DNA of 64,000 bases from Chryseobacterium panacisoli (GCF_008274625.1 NZ_VTRU01000001.1:1054001-1118000), one strand, 5' to 3'. Counted from the first letter of the stretch, positions 42,165 to 51,972 are shown. A program made the numbers and translations. The notes: generated by a model not told the origin, from the sequence alone.

Positions 42165-43673
42165 CTAATTTAATTTTTGATTCGTTTTCTGAACAAAATC
42201 ATTCCATTGCAGGTTCAGATAAGTTACCGCTTTCTTTTTCTCATTTTCATTCAGAGAAGAATAATTAATGGAATTGAAAACCAGTTTTTTTAACGCTTTT
42301 ACATCCAGCTCCCAATACACTAGTGCTACCCAGAAATCATAGCTAAGCCCGGTATATCCGTACACTGAAGGATCATCACTGCTGATGGAGCACTGCACTC
42401 CATTGCTTAGTAATACTCTGGCAGGGTGATTCCTCATATCACTTACATATCCCAGAACCTGGTTACTGATTGGGCTTACCTCAACCAGTTTATTCTGTTT
42501 TCTGATCTGCTCCATGGTTTTTGGAAAGTAGATCAGATTCAAGCCATGGCCGATTCTTTTGTTGTTTAATAAAGCGACATCCAGCACATTTTTATTCAGG
42601 GCAGAATTACTTTCTCCGGCATGAAGGAAAAGAGGCATTTCTACGCCATACTTTTTGTTAAGCTCATTCAGTTTTGTCCAGTTTTTCTCAAAGAAATTGA
42701 TGTTGTGTCCTGCTGCTTCGTCTGCCACAAGATCAAAACCTGAGATCATATCCGGAAATTCTTTCTTCATCTCAAATGCTGTTTCCAGCTGTTTTCCGAT
42801 ACTTTCATTATCCAGGAATTTAAAACTTGAATAGATCAGTTTCAGGGTAAACTGCGGATCAGATTGATGTATTTCTTTAAGAATGTCCTGCAGATCTGTG
42901 ATGGAAGTTTTTAAAGGGTATTTTCCATGCTGGAAATCGTAAAGCTCTTCAAAAATATATCTGATTTCTACGTGCTGTACTTTATCTTTGATCAAATCCT
43001 GAAATCCTTTTAAATAATATTCTTTAAAGAAAGGACGGTAAGGAAGCAACAGATTAATACGTTTAAAACGTTTTTCAAATTCAATCCAATAATCTGTATA
43101 GGAACATAAATGATCACGTTTCAGAGTAAGAAGGTCCTGTAATTGTTTTTCAAAATCAGGGTTTGTGTTCAGTTTTTTATCAAGACTGACAAATCCGTTC
43201 GGAACTTTTCCTTTTTCAAAAAAAGCCAGCTGTCCGAAAATAAACTGATCATTATCTTTCTGATCGTAAACGTAGCATTCATTGTATTTTCTGGCAGCCG
43301 AAATAATCCATTGCACCTCCGTTATCCCACCGCTGTGGGTGTGCAGCAAGCCTCCTTTAGGCATATTCTGTAATACTTCGTACAGTTTACTGCCTTCTAT
43401 TAATGGTCTTATTTCATAAAAAGAGCTGTTGTATAAAGATATTTTTTTTGCTTCTGTTTCACTCAAGAACTGTTTACGCACCTGGAATATTTTCTTATCC
43501 AAAACCATTTCTGCCTCAGATAGCTTAATATCAGCATCAAATGCCATTGCTGCATTTTCCTTCTCAGACAATTTCCAGTTCTGCTGGTAAGCAGATGTTT
43601 CGGTTACTTTATTTTGTCCCCAAAACAAAGGTGCTCCCAAAAGTGATATATAAATAAGGTATTTTTTCATCAT
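42165..43673 (-). CDS. Secreted adenosine deaminase (ADGF/ADA2-like)
   Basis: A 502-residue metal-dependent deaminase with a signal peptide (YLIYISLLGAPLFWGQ). The metal and active-site residues are visible: H111-T-H113 (LLHTHSGG), HAGESNS, RIGHGLNL and SISSDDPSVYG. The extra N-terminal region before the barrel and the export signal resemble the growth-factor type ADA2/ADGF group rather than cytoplasmic Add. It would convert extracellular adenosine to inosine for nucleoside scavenging. It is a single gene. Confidence 0.9.
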   Translation of the reverse strand: MMKKYLIYISLLGAPLFWGQNKVTETSAYQQNWKLSEKENAAMAFDADIKLSEAEMVLDKKIFQVRKQFLSETEAKKISLYNSSFYEIRPLIEGSKLYEVLQNMPKGGLLHTHSGGITEVQWIISAARKYNECYVYDQKDNDQFIFGQLAFFEKGKVPNGFVSLDKKLNTNPDFEKQLQDLLTLKRDHLCSYTDYWIEFEKRFKRINLLLPYRPFFKEYYLKGFQDLIKDKVQHVEIRYIFEELYDFQHGKYPLKTSITDLQDILKEIHQSDPQFTLKLIYSSFKFLDNESIGKQLETAFEMKKEFPDMISGFDLVADEAAGHNINFFEKNWTKLNELNKKYGVEMPLFLHAGESNSALNKNVLDVALLNNKRIGHGLNLIYFPKTMEQIRKQNKLVEVSPISNQVLGYVSDMRNHPARVLLSNGVQCSISSDDPSVYGYTGLSYDFWVALVYWELDVKALKKLVFNSINYSSLNENEKKKAVTYLNLQWNDFVQKTNQKLN

Positions 43674-43943
43674 AAATAAATATTGGAAGAGTTTTTTGTA
43701 CTATCGGTTATGTCTTAACCGTCAAAAGTAGCTTGTTACAGCAAAAATTGTGCAGAATAAAGCTATTTCAAAAATAAGATTTATTTTTCTTTTAAAAACT
43801 TCAGTATGCTTTTCCTATTTAAATCAAATTAATTAAAACTGAGCATTCGATTCTACTTTCAGTATCACAAAAACCCATAGCATCATTAAAAGTTAATAAT
43901 ACTATGGATTTGTGTGCATTAGGAAAATTTATTTATCCATTCC

Positions 43944-44864
43944 TTACTGAAAAGAAGTTCGGAATTCCAGCGGAGAAAGCCGGGTTTTATTTTTAAACAG
44001 TTTTGTAAAGGACTGTGGATGCTCAAAGCCCAGTTCATAAGCAATTTCACTTACTGAGAGATCTGTAGTAGAAAGCTTTTCTTTTGCCTTTTCAATCAAC
44101 TTATCATGAATAAACTGCTGGGTACTTTGTCCGGTAAGGGTCGTTAATAACCGGCTAAGGTAATTGGGTGATATCCCAAGTTCTTTGGCCGTAAACTGCA
44201 CTGTGGGTAATCCTTTTGACACCAGATCATTATCATTAAAATAATCCTCCAATAAAGTTTCCAAACGGTTAAGAATGGTATGATGAGTTATTTTTCTGGT
44301 GATAAACTGCCTTTCATAAAACCGTTCAGAATAATTGAGCAATGTTTCAATATGGGAGATGATAATATTCTGACTGAATTTATCAATCACCCCATGATAT
44401 TCCTGTTCAATATTTTCTATAATTCCATTGATGGTAAGCTCTTCTTTTTTTGAAAGAAACAAAGCTTCATTCACCGAATAGTCAAAAAAATCATATTGCT
44501 TTATGGTTTTTGCCAGTGAGGTATTCCACAGAAAATCAGGGTGAATCAACAGCATCCAGCCGGATTGTTTCTCTTTCGGACCGGAATATGATTCAATTCT
44601 GAAAACCTGTTTCGGAGAAATGAAAAATAATGTTCCTTCATCAAAATCATATTCATTCTGGCCATATTTCAGCTTACCATTCAATCCTATTTTTAAAGAA
44701 ATCTGATAAAAATCCAGCATCCAATTGACTTCTCCGATATCATCAGGCCGTTTGACATTTTTGTAGTCTATCACACTGATCAACGGATGCTCAGGAGATG
44801 GTAACCCTCTTGAACGGTGAAATTCTGTAATGGGTTTTATTCTTTTTATAGTCCGTTGTTCCAT
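43944..44864 (-). CDS. AraC-family transcriptional regulator (paralogue of 29550)
   Basis: A 306-residue regulator with the same layout as the protein at 29550: cupin-like domain (YGQNEYDFDEGTLFFISPKQV) and C-terminal double HTH (LSVSEIAYELGFEHPQSFTK, LFKNKTRLSPLEFRTSFQ). Both share PEHPLIS/PKHPLIS openings and GQSTQQ(F/H)IHDKLI. It lies downstream of an NmrA-like reductase gene on the same strand (gap 192 bases with a dispersed repeat). Confidence 0.88.
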   Translation of the reverse strand: MEQRTIKRIKPITEFHRSRGLPSPEHPLISVIDYKNVKRPDDIGEVNWMLDFYQISLKIGLNGKLKYGQNEYDFDEGTLFFISPKQVFRIESYSGPKEKQSGWMLLIHPDFLWNTSLAKTIKQYDFFDYSVNEALFLSKKEELTINGIIENIEQEYHGVIDKFSQNIIISHIETLLNYSERFYERQFITRKITHHTILNRLETLLEDYFNDNDLVSKGLPTVQFTAKELGISPNYLSRLLTTLTGQSTQQFIHDKLIEKAKEKLSTTDLSVSEIAYELGFEHPQSFTKLFKNKTRLSPLEFRTSFQ

Positions 44865-45007
44865 ATCTATAAAATTACAAATTGTTTACAAGTTATTACA
44901 CTACAGATAGCCCAGATTTTACCGATGTTTACGGTTAATACTGTACACTTAAGAGTAAATCGAAGATTTTAAAAATTTATGTGAACTACTCTACCCAAAG
45001 ATATCCT

Positions 45008-45054
45008 CTTCCTCTAACTTAATTGCTAAATCTTTTGTGACTTTTGTGGTTCAA
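45008..45054 (-). repeat. Dispersed repeat ACCACAAAAGTCAC, copy 3 (inverted)
   Basis: The minus strand reads ACCACAAAAGTCACAAAAG followed by ATTTAGCAATTAAGTTAGAG, matching the repeat at 28858-28913 closely in its first half. It starts immediately after the NmrA-like gene stop. Confidence 0.6.
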
Positions 45055-45056
45055 TA

Positions 45057-45968
45057 CTACACTTCTTCATTTTGGTAAGCAGCGGCAAATTCTTTTGCAA
45101 AATCTGCCAGTTTTACTTTCCCCAGGGTAGGCTGATGCCGATAATAATCTTCGTACAGAATTCTGCTTCCCTGACTTGCCTGCGTTTCTACAAAACCTTG
45201 AGCCACCTGCTCATTGAAACCAACATGAAGCCAGTTTTGCAATAATTCTTCATCTGAAATTACTTTCCACTGCAGATCCGGTTTACCGATTGATTCTCCC
45301 AAAGCTTTTGCAATTTCATTAGGAGAGACCTCATCGCTGGCCACATAGCGTATTGTCCTCCCGTCAAATGGTTTTTCAATTTCCTCAGCTACAGCCTCTG
45401 CAATATCCAACGGAGAAACCCACGGTTCTTTCTGATCTCCTCCCCAGTTGGAAACAATAGCACCTTTGTTTTTTATTGTATGGATGAACGACAACATATT
45501 GAAGTAAATACCGACAGGGCGAATGAATTTAATTGCAATATCATCAGGTAATTGTTTCAGAATCTGTTCTACATGATGATGAAAGACAATAATCCCTGTC
45601 CCCTGATCCGTATGAGCTCCAATACTGCTGAGGTGAACAATCTTCTTCACTCCCGAACGTTCTACAGCAGTTTTGTAATAGCGACCGATTTCACTGATTT
45701 TTCCGATAAAATCAATATTTTTATCAAATAGATCTCCCGCAGCTTCCATTGTTTCCATTAAATAAACAATGTCTGCTCCTGTAAACGCTTCTGTAAGAAA
45801 TTCTGTATCAAACATACTGCCTATAGCAGCTTTTGCTCCCAGAGCTTCTATTGCTGCTATTCTTTCTTCCTTACTGCTGATCACCGTTACTGAATGTCCT
45901 TTTTGTATAAGTTCTTTTGTAAGTGGTTTTCCGATGTTCCCGAGAGAACCTGTTAAAACAATATTCAT
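45057..45968 (-). CDS. NmrA-like NAD(P)-binding oxidoreductase
   Basis: A 303-residue atypical SDR starting MNIVLTGSLGNIGKPL with the NAD(P) motif TGSLGNIG. It includes VVYLMET-like and KKIVHLSSIGAH segments and DIAEAVAEEIEKPFDGRTIR, as in NmrA/QOR2-type proteins, which may be redox sensors or quinone reductases. The start is set at 45968; the frame is open upstream to 46007. It is paired with the AraC gene at 43944. Confidence 0.85.
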   Translation of the reverse strand: MNIVLTGSLGNIGKPLTKELIQKGHSVTVISSKEERIAAIEALGAKAAIGSMFDTEFLTEAFTGADIVYLMETMEAAGDLFDKNIDFIGKISEIGRYYKTAVERSGVKKIVHLSSIGAHTDQGTGIIVFHHHVEQILKQLPDDIAIKFIRPVGIYFNMLSFIHTIKNKGAIVSNWGGDQKEPWVSPLDIAEAVAEEIEKPFDGRTIRYVASDEVSPNEIAKALGESIGKPDLQWKVISDEELLQNWLHVGFNEQVAQGFVETQASQGSRILYEDYYRHQPTLGKVKLADFAKEFAAAYQNEEV

Positions 45969-46295
45969 TTCTTTAATTTTTTGTTGATGTAAAATTCTGA
46001 AATGCATTTAAAGAAGATTTCACCGGATCAATCTTCTTCTTAGCCAAAACTGACCTTGTGTTATAAAATAAACAATAAGTCTACAAAAACAATAGACTTA
46101 TTATATTAACTTTAATTCACATCCACAAATTTTATTTTTTTATAAATTTTTAACATATCACCAAATAAAACAATTTATTGATTTGCAAACAGTTAAATAA
46201 AATACATTTTACAAAACATTATTAGTCTACCAATTTAGTAGATTAATATGATTTATCTCATACCCTCCTTTTACCGGAGTTTCTCAATTATTAAA

Positions 46296-46303
46296 TAATT
46301 TTG
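46296..46303 (+). promoter_or_regulatory. -7 promoter element TAATTTTG of the SusCD leader transcript
   Basis: An exact TAnnTTTG match. It would start a transcript near 46310, giving a leader of about 370 bases before susC and placing the small ORF at 46337 close to the 5' end. Confidence 0.6.
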
Positions 46304-46336
46304 ACACAGTTAAAAAAAACATAAAATTCTATTCTC

Positions 46337-46486
46337 ATGAATAAGAACTCCTTTGATTCTTACCTATGCACTATTCTGGCAATAGCTGCTGCACAGCATA
46401 AGTGTTCTGCAGAGCCTGGCCTTTCACAGCACAACTGTATTTCTCAAGACATGTGCTTTGATATGATGTGCGAAATGATGATGTGA
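46337..46486 (+). CDS. Cys/Met-rich 49-residue leader peptide upstream of susCD
   Basis: The ATG at 46337 opens a 49-codon frame ending TGA at 46484-46486. It contains five cysteines (YLCTIL, HKCSAE, HNCISQ, DMCFD, MMCEMMM) and a final stretch DMCFDMMCEMMM with six methionines and two cysteines in twelve residues. No signal peptide cleavage pattern or known toxin is seen. Its place between a promoter (46296) and a structured leader before a SusC gene is typical of attenuation leader peptides, in which ribosome stalling at the dense codons senses amino acid supply. The function is inferred; translation is unproven. Confidence 0.65.
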   Translation: MNKNSFDSYLCTILAIAAAQHKCSAEPGLSQHNCISQDMCFDMMCEMMM

Positions 46487-46517
46487 CACCTTTTTAAGAG
46501 ATACATTCATTACTGTA

Positions 46518-46611
46518 GGAATTAAAGCCATAAGTTCAAGGCTTCTTTAATCCGGGTACGTCTCCTGTACATTTTACGATACTATTTCTTATATCTCCCT
46601 GAAAAAGGAGA
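46518..46611 (+). promoter_or_regulatory. Stem-loop leader region before susC
   Basis: GGAATTAAAGCC and GGCTTCTTTAATCC (46518-46553) form a bulged stem just after the leader ORF, and TCTCC (46594) pairs with GGAGA (46607). These could be alternative structures of an attenuator. No classical T-tract terminator follows, so control could act through Rho or on translation. Confidence 0.4.
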
Positions 46612-46682
46612 AGGGAAAATATTATTGAGTACAGACAGATCAGCAGTAATACACAGTTCAACTTTAAACCTAGATTAATATA

Positions 46683-49637
46683 ATGAAAAAGAAACAATGT
46701 AAACTTGGTGTATTGGCCTTACTCCTATTCGCAGAATATGGCTATGCCCAAACTAAAGACAGCCTTTCCAAAGAAACTTCGATAAAGGAAGTGGTTGTGG
46801 TAGCCTTCGGGAAGCAGAAGAAAGAAGAGATCACAGGATCTGTACAGTCATTGAAGGCAAAAGATTTGTCTAATCTTCAAAACGGAAATATTCTTCAGGG
46901 GATTGGAGGAAAAGTCGCAGGAGTACAGGTAATTTCCTCAGGGCAGCCAGGTTCTCAGCCAACCATCAGAATGAGAGGAATAGGTTCTATCAATGCTTCC
47001 AGTGATCCTTTAATTGTACTGGATGGTATTCCTTACAGCGGAAACCTGAACAGCATAGCCGCATCGGATATTGAAAGTATTTCTTTTCTTGAAGATGCTT
47101 CTTCCAATGCTTTATATGGTTCCAGAGGAGCCAACGGAGTGATTATCGTGAATACAAAAAGAGGAAAGAGTAAAGGAATAAGTATTGAAGCCGATGTAAG
47201 AACCGGTGTCAATTTCAGATCTATTGAGGACTACTCTGTTTACACTTCTCCACAGGATTATTATACTGCTTATTATAACAGAGCCAGAATTGGCGAAATC
47301 GCAAGACTGAAGCAACCCGGAGCTGTTCCTTCCGGACCAAGCCCGCATGATGTGGGACTTTCAGCACTGAATAAATTAGGATATAATGTTTATAATGTCC
47401 CGTTCAATCAACTGATTTCAAAGGATGGATCTTTCAATCCGGATGCACAGTTATTGTATCAGGACAACTGGAAAAAACTGCTTTTCAGACCTGCCCTGAG
47501 AAGAGAGGCAACAGTAGGAATCAATGCCAATGGAGATCAGGTAAAATCTTATACTTCCCTTAATTATCTGGATGACAAAGGATATTTAATTTCTTCCGGT
47601 TTTGAAAGATTCGGTATCAGATCAAATGTAGACTACTCTATCACACCAAAACTGAAATTGACCAGTGCTTTGTCTTATACCTACAGTAAGCAGGATTTTG
47701 GGGAGACAGGGGGCTTTTCCAACCCTTTCCAGTTTGCAAGAAATATCGCTCCATTTTATCCTGTTTTTCTTAGGGATAACAATTATCAGAGATTGTATGA
47801 CAGCAATGGAAATGCTTTATACGATTATGGAGACGGTCAGGGCCCCAACGGAGCAACAAGATCTTATGCCGTTTTTGAAAACCCTGTGGGCAACCTTCAG
47901 AAAGATAAATCTCAGATCGTAAGTAATATCACCAATCTAAATCTTGGATTAAATTATGAAATCATCAAAGGACTTGATTTCACTTACAACTTTGGTGCTT
48001 ATCTAGAAAATACAAGAAATCTCCAGTTCGGAAATACGCAAGGAGGAACTTCATCTTCTGTAGGGGGAACGATTTCGCAAGGTTCTAATTTTAAATATAC
48101 TCTGAACCACCAGCAATTGCTTACTTATCAGAAAAAACTTGGAAATCACAGTTTTAATCTTCTTGTAGGCCATGAGCTGAACAAAATAAAAGATGATGGC
48201 TTTTCAGGAACAAAACAGCAGCTTTTATTACCTGACTCTCAGTCTTTTGACAATGCTGTGAAAATTACAGATTTATCAGGAAGCGGTTATGAATATGCTG
48301 TAGAAGGATACTTCACAAGGTTATTGTATAATTATGACGGAAAATATTTCTTTAATGCTAATATCCGTAGAGATGGTTCTTCCGTTTTTTCTCCGGAAAG
48401 CAGATGGGGAAACTTCTATGGATTGGGACTGGCCTGGAATATTGCAAAAGAAGATTTTCTTAAAGACAACAGTGTGATTAATTCTTTAAAATTAAAAGCT
48501 TCTTATGGGCAGCAGGGAAATGACAACATTCTTTTAGGAGGTTCCAGCAGAGATTATTATGCTTATCAGGATATCTACGGAATTAATAATTTCGGGGATG
48601 ACAAGCCCGTTCTCTCACTTAAAAAACAAGGAAATAAGGATTTAAAATGGGAAACTTCCAAAAATCTGAATGCCGGTTTTGAGCTCTCACTTTTAAAAAA
48701 CAGAATAACCCTGAATACTGATTATTTTGAAAGGAAAGTATCTGATATGATCTACACCCTTCCTCTTCCCCCGTCCAATGCCGGTTCTTATGTAAAATAC
48801 GGAAATATCGGGGATATGATAAACAGAGGGGTTCAGGCGAATTTAAGTGTGGATATTCTTCGAGGAGATGAATTCCAGTGGAGCTTTTATGCCAATGCCA
48901 CTCATTATAAAAATAAGATTACCCGATTACCGGCTGAACAAAGAAATACAGGTCTGGTTTCCGGATTGTTTATCCTTACAGAAGGTGGAGACCGCTATAC
49001 TTATTTCCTTAAAGAATTTGCCGGGGTAAATCCTGAAAACGGAGATGCTTTATGGTATCGTACATCCATAAATCCTGCCACTCAGAAAGAGGAAAGAACA
49101 GTCACCAATAATTATAAGGAAGCTACAGATTATAATACTGGCAAATCAGCGATTCCTAAGGTATATGGTGGATTTGGAACAGATTTCAGTTATAAAAGAT
49201 TCAATCTGGCAGTGAATTTCGCGTATCAGTTCGGAGGGTATGGATATGATGATATTTACAGAAGCTTATTCCATTCGGACAGCTATGGATCTAACTATTC
49301 AACGGATCTGGATAAAACATGGACTCCTGAAAACCCGACCGCAGCGCTGCCGAGAGTAGATCTCACTGCAACGAACCAAAACGGAAATTCAACGCTTTAT
49401 CTGATTAAATCGGATTATATCAGTCTTCAGGATGTAACACTCTCCTATCAGCTTCCTGATGGTTTTGCACAGCAGGCAGGTTTATCAGGGCTGAAAATCT
49501 ATGTAACAGGTAACAACCTGTATCTGTGGTCTAAGAGAAAAGGATATGACCCAAGAGCTTCACTGACGGGAGTTTCTGATGCATATAGATATTCTCTGTT
49601 GTCAAGTGTCTCTTTAGGTTTTAAGCTTAATTTTTAA
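46683..49637 (+). CDS. SusC/RagA-family TonB-dependent outer-membrane transporter
   Basis: A 984-residue outer-membrane receptor. After the signal peptide (LALLLFAEYGYAQ) comes a TonB-box-like KEVVVVAFGKQ, a plug domain (LQGIGGKVAGVQVIS, TIRMRGIGSINASSDPLIVL, DGIPYSG, LYGSRGANGVIIV) and a long beta barrel ending VSLGFKLNF. It lacks the N-terminal CarboxypepD_reg domain that most SusC proteins carry. It is followed by susD after 10 bases. The nutrient is unknown; the Cys/Met-rich leader upstream suggests a sulfur-containing compound or peptide, which is inference. Confidence 0.93.
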   Translation: MKKKQCKLGVLALLLFAEYGYAQTKDSLSKETSIKEVVVVAFGKQKKEEITGSVQSLKAKDLSNLQNGNILQGIGGKVAGVQVISSGQPGSQPTIRMRGIGSINASSDPLIVLDGIPYSGNLNSIAASDIESISFLEDASSNALYGSRGANGVIIVNTKRGKSKGISIEADVRTGVNFRSIEDYSVYTSPQDYYTAYYNRARIGEIARLKQPGAVPSGPSPHDVGLSALNKLGYNVYNVPFNQLISKDGSFNPDAQLLYQDNWKKLLFRPALRREATVGINANGDQVKSYTSLNYLDDKGYLISSGFERFGIRSNVDYSITPKLKLTSALSYTYSKQDFGETGGFSNPFQFARNIAPFYPVFLRDNNYQRLYDSNGNALYDYGDGQGPNGATRSYAVFENPVGNLQKDKSQIVSNITNLNLGLNYEIIKGLDFTYNFGAYLENTRNLQFGNTQGGTSSSVGGTISQGSNFKYTLNHQQLLTYQKKLGNHSFNLLVGHELNKIKDDGFSGTKQQLLLPDSQSFDNAVKITDLSGSGYEYAVEGYFTRLLYNYDGKYFFNANIRRDGSSVFSPESRWGNFYGLGLAWNIAKEDFLKDNSVINSLKLKASYGQQGNDNILLGGSSRDYYAYQDIYGINNFGDDKPVLSLKKQGNKDLKWETSKNLNAGFELSLLKNRITLNTDYFERKVSDMIYTLPLPPSNAGSYVKYGNIGDMINRGVQANLSVDILRGDEFQWSFYANATHYKNKITRLPAEQRNTGLVSGLFILTEGGDRYTYFLKEFAGVNPENGDALWYRTSINPATQKEERTVTNNYKEATDYNTGKSAIPKVYGGFGTDFSYKRFNLAVNFAYQFGGYGYDDIYRSLFHSDSYGSNYSTDLDKTWTPENPTAALPRVDLTATNQNGNSTLYLIKSDYISLQDVTLSYQLPDGFAQQAGLSGLKIYVTGNNLYLWSKRKGYDPRASLTGVSDAYRYSLLSSVSLGFKLNF

Positions 49638-49647
49638 AAGAATAGGA

Positions 49648-51111
49648 ATGAAAAAAATAAAATACTTTATAGCAGCTGTAACCATAGGTTTTATGATCAA
49701 CAGCTGTGCCAATGATCTCAATACTTTACCGGAAGGTGATATTTCAGGTGAACAGCTGAATAATGACTCTTCCAGTCCGGAAAAAATCCTGGGCGGAATT
49801 TATCTTGATCTTCGCAGTAATGGCGCCGGCGGTACTACCGTTCACTCAGATTTCGGAATCATGGGAATCAAAGCAGGTGCCGACCTGATGTCCAATGATG
49901 TCATCCAGTCTACGAACCAGCATTTGGGAATGTTTTATAATTATGAAGCAACCAATGCGAGCAACATCGCCTCTGAGATTGTATGGACTACTTTTTATGC
50001 AAGAATATTTGTGATCAATAAGCTTCTCGATGATTTGGATAAAAATGCAAACGCAAAGAACAGAGCAATTGCAGGACAGTTATTGGCTTTGAGAGCCTAC
50101 TCTTATTTTTATTTAGTTCGTTTTTATGCCAATGATTATAACGGTCATCAGTCTGAACCGGGACTTCCATTAGTACTTACCACAAGTAATCCCAGCCAGG
50201 GACTTCCAAGATCAACTGTAGCCGAGGTGTATGGACAAATCAAAAATGATATTGAGGAATCTATTACGCTTTTAGATACGTATGCCCGTCCGTCCAGAGC
50301 CCAGATCGACAGAAGAACAGCCAAAGCAATTGCTGCTGAAGTATTTCTGGAAACGGGAGATTACATCAAAGCAGCCCAATATGCTGAAGAAAGCAGACAG
50401 GGCGTTGGTCTTATGACAGAAGATGATTATACCACCACCGGATTTTCCAATATCAATAATCCTGAAGTAATATGGGGGTTTCATAATACGATTTCTACTA
50501 TGAGCATCGGAAATTATTATGCCTCATTCTTCTCGATGTTTGATAATACCAACGAAGGGTATGCCGGAGCTGCACAGATCCGTAAACTGATAGACAAACG
50601 TCTTTATGAAGCAATTCCGGACACGGACTACCGTAAGAAAGTATTCAATGGCAGTCAGGCTGCAGCTTATACTTTTAACGGAAAAACAAAAAATTATCCG
50701 CCTTATGTAAGCTGGAAGTTTAAGGATCCTACTCTTTTTGAAGGAGATTATATTTACATCCGGGCTTCCTCATTATATTATGTACAGGCTGAAGCCCTTG
50801 CCAGACAGGGAAGAGAAACGGAAGCAAGACAGGTATTATTCGAAATTACGTCGAAAAGGGATAAGGGTTATATCCTATCTACAAAGTCAGGCAATGAACT
50901 CATCAATGAGATTGTTCTTCAAAAAAGGATAGAACTTTGGGGCGAAGGCTATGCATGGTTTGATATGAAAAGATTAAATACTCCTTTAGAAAGAGTATAC
51001 ACAGGGACGAACCATACTTTTGGAAGGTTCAATCTTACTCCGGATAAATTCAGATTCCAGATTCCTAATAAAGAGATTAATAATAACCCACAAATCAAAC
51101 AGAATGAATAG
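49648..51111 (+). CDS. SusD/RagB-family outer-membrane nutrient-binding lipoprotein
   Basis: A 487-residue surface lipoprotein: signal ending INSC, then the SusD-like TPR fold (ALRAYSYFYLVRFY, GLPLVLTTSNPSQGLPRSTV, RRTAKAIAAEVFLETGDYIK, ILQKRIELWGEG-like VLQKRIELWGEGYAWFDMKR). It forms the lid of the SusC transporter. It is co-transcribed with susC and closed by a hairpin terminator. Confidence 0.93.
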   Translation: MKKIKYFIAAVTIGFMINSCANDLNTLPEGDISGEQLNNDSSSPEKILGGIYLDLRSNGAGGTTVHSDFGIMGIKAGADLMSNDVIQSTNQHLGMFYNYEATNASNIASEIVWTTFYARIFVINKLLDDLDKNANAKNRAIAGQLLALRAYSYFYLVRFYANDYNGHQSEPGLPLVLTTSNPSQGLPRSTVAEVYGQIKNDIEESITLLDTYARPSRAQIDRRTAKAIAAEVFLETGDYIKAAQYAEESRQGVGLMTEDDYTTTGFSNINNPEVIWGFHNTISTMSIGNYYASFFSMFDNTNEGYAGAAQIRKLIDKRLYEAIPDTDYRKKVFNGSQAAAYTFNGKTKNYPPYVSWKFKDPTLFEGDYIYIRASSLYYVQAEALARQGRETEARQVLFEITSKRDKGYILSTKSGNELINEIVLQKRIELWGEGYAWFDMKRLNTPLERVYTGTNHTFGRFNLTPDKFRFQIPNKEINNNPQIKQNE

Positions 51112-51153
51112 ATAAACTAAAACAATTTTACATTCAAATATATTCAGTGACGA

Positions 51154-51185
51154 GGTGCCATTTACTTGTAAATGGTGCCTTTTTA
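51154..51185 (+). terminator. Terminator of the susCD operon
   Basis: GGTGCCATTTAC and GTAAATGGTGCC pair (two G-U pairs) around TT, followed by TTTTTATT, 40 bases after the susD stop. Confidence 0.75.
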
Positions 51186-51208
51186 TTGATAATTACTGAG
51201 CTGTAAGT

Positions 51209-51275
51209 TTCTTAAACGCAAAGTTTTATTATTTAAATAATTATGAAAGTAGTAATTCAACTTTGCATTAAAATA
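51209..51275. repeat. Short form of the TTAAACGCAAAG dispersed repeat
   Basis: TTCTTAAACGCAAAGT and AACTTTGCATTAAAA form the two inverted ends with a 35-base centre. It corresponds to the outer ends of the copies at 12087-12258 and 53186-53342 with the middle missing. Confidence 0.55.
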
Positions 51276-51349
51276 ATTTTCTCCTCTATTTTTTTAAATC
51301 TGCTTAATTTACAAGATCTGCGAGAGATAAAAATGATAAATTATGTTGT

Positions 51350-51862
51350 TTATTTTATAATAATATCAGACTTATAATTATCTTTCAATAGCGCCCCATT
51401 TTTATACAACCGCTGGTTTATTACCTTCCCTTTTTCATTGAAATAAAGCCACAAAGCATTTTTCCTCCCTAAAGAATCCAGGCGTCCCATTTCTTTCGGC
51501 ATTTTATTATTATGAAGAATCTGAACCGGGTACAATCCTTTCAGATCTTTTAAAGAATCCATTTCTTCTGAGATCAGCTCCGCTTCATTCCCTATTTTGA
51601 AAGTATACTTTTTTCCTTTATCACTTTTTAAAATAAGCTCATCTCCAGATATCTCATATTTCCCCTCTGAAAATGGAGTTGTTGAAATCTGATCATGGCT
51701 TATAAATTCTGTTTTTAAAAATTCAAAGGTTCCGTTTTTTATATACAGTGAATATGTTCCGCCTCCGGATTGCAGCTCAACATATTTCGGATATTCTTTA
51801 TCTTTTTTGCAGGAAATAATAGAGAAAAGGATGATGAGAAGGCTAATGGTTTTTATTTTCAT
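51350..51862 (-). CDS. Hypothetical lipoprotein, 170 residues
   Basis: The signal MKIKTISLLIILFSIISC ends in a lipobox cysteine followed by KKDKE. The mature protein is beta-rich (YSLYIKNGTFEFLKTEF, GKYEISGDELILKSDKGK), a style shared by small Bacteroidota lipoproteins with a lipocalin-like or META-like sheet. No family is firm. It is divergent from the serine hydrolase gene at 51973. Confidence 0.7.
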   Translation of the reverse strand: MKIKTISLLIILFSIISCKKDKEYPKYVELQSGGGTYSLYIKNGTFEFLKTEFISHDQISTTPFSEGKYEISGDELILKSDKGKKYTFKIGNEAELISEEMDSLKDLKGLYPVQILHNNKMPKEMGRLDSLGRKNALWLYFNEKGKVINQRLYKNGALLKDNYKSDIIIK

Positions 51863-51972
51863 GAAACTAAATTAATTAAAATATTGACAGTAAAAGTAGG
51901 AGCGGAAATACATATATTTGGAAACATTTTAATGTCATATACATTTCTTACTTTTTCAATACAAAAAACATA

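Noticed and set aside
46487..46682. Known riboswitch (SAM-type) before susC
   Set aside because: I looked for a conserved multi-stem aptamer because of the Met/Cys-rich leader, but only simple stems are visible; a covariance-model search (Rfam) would settle it.
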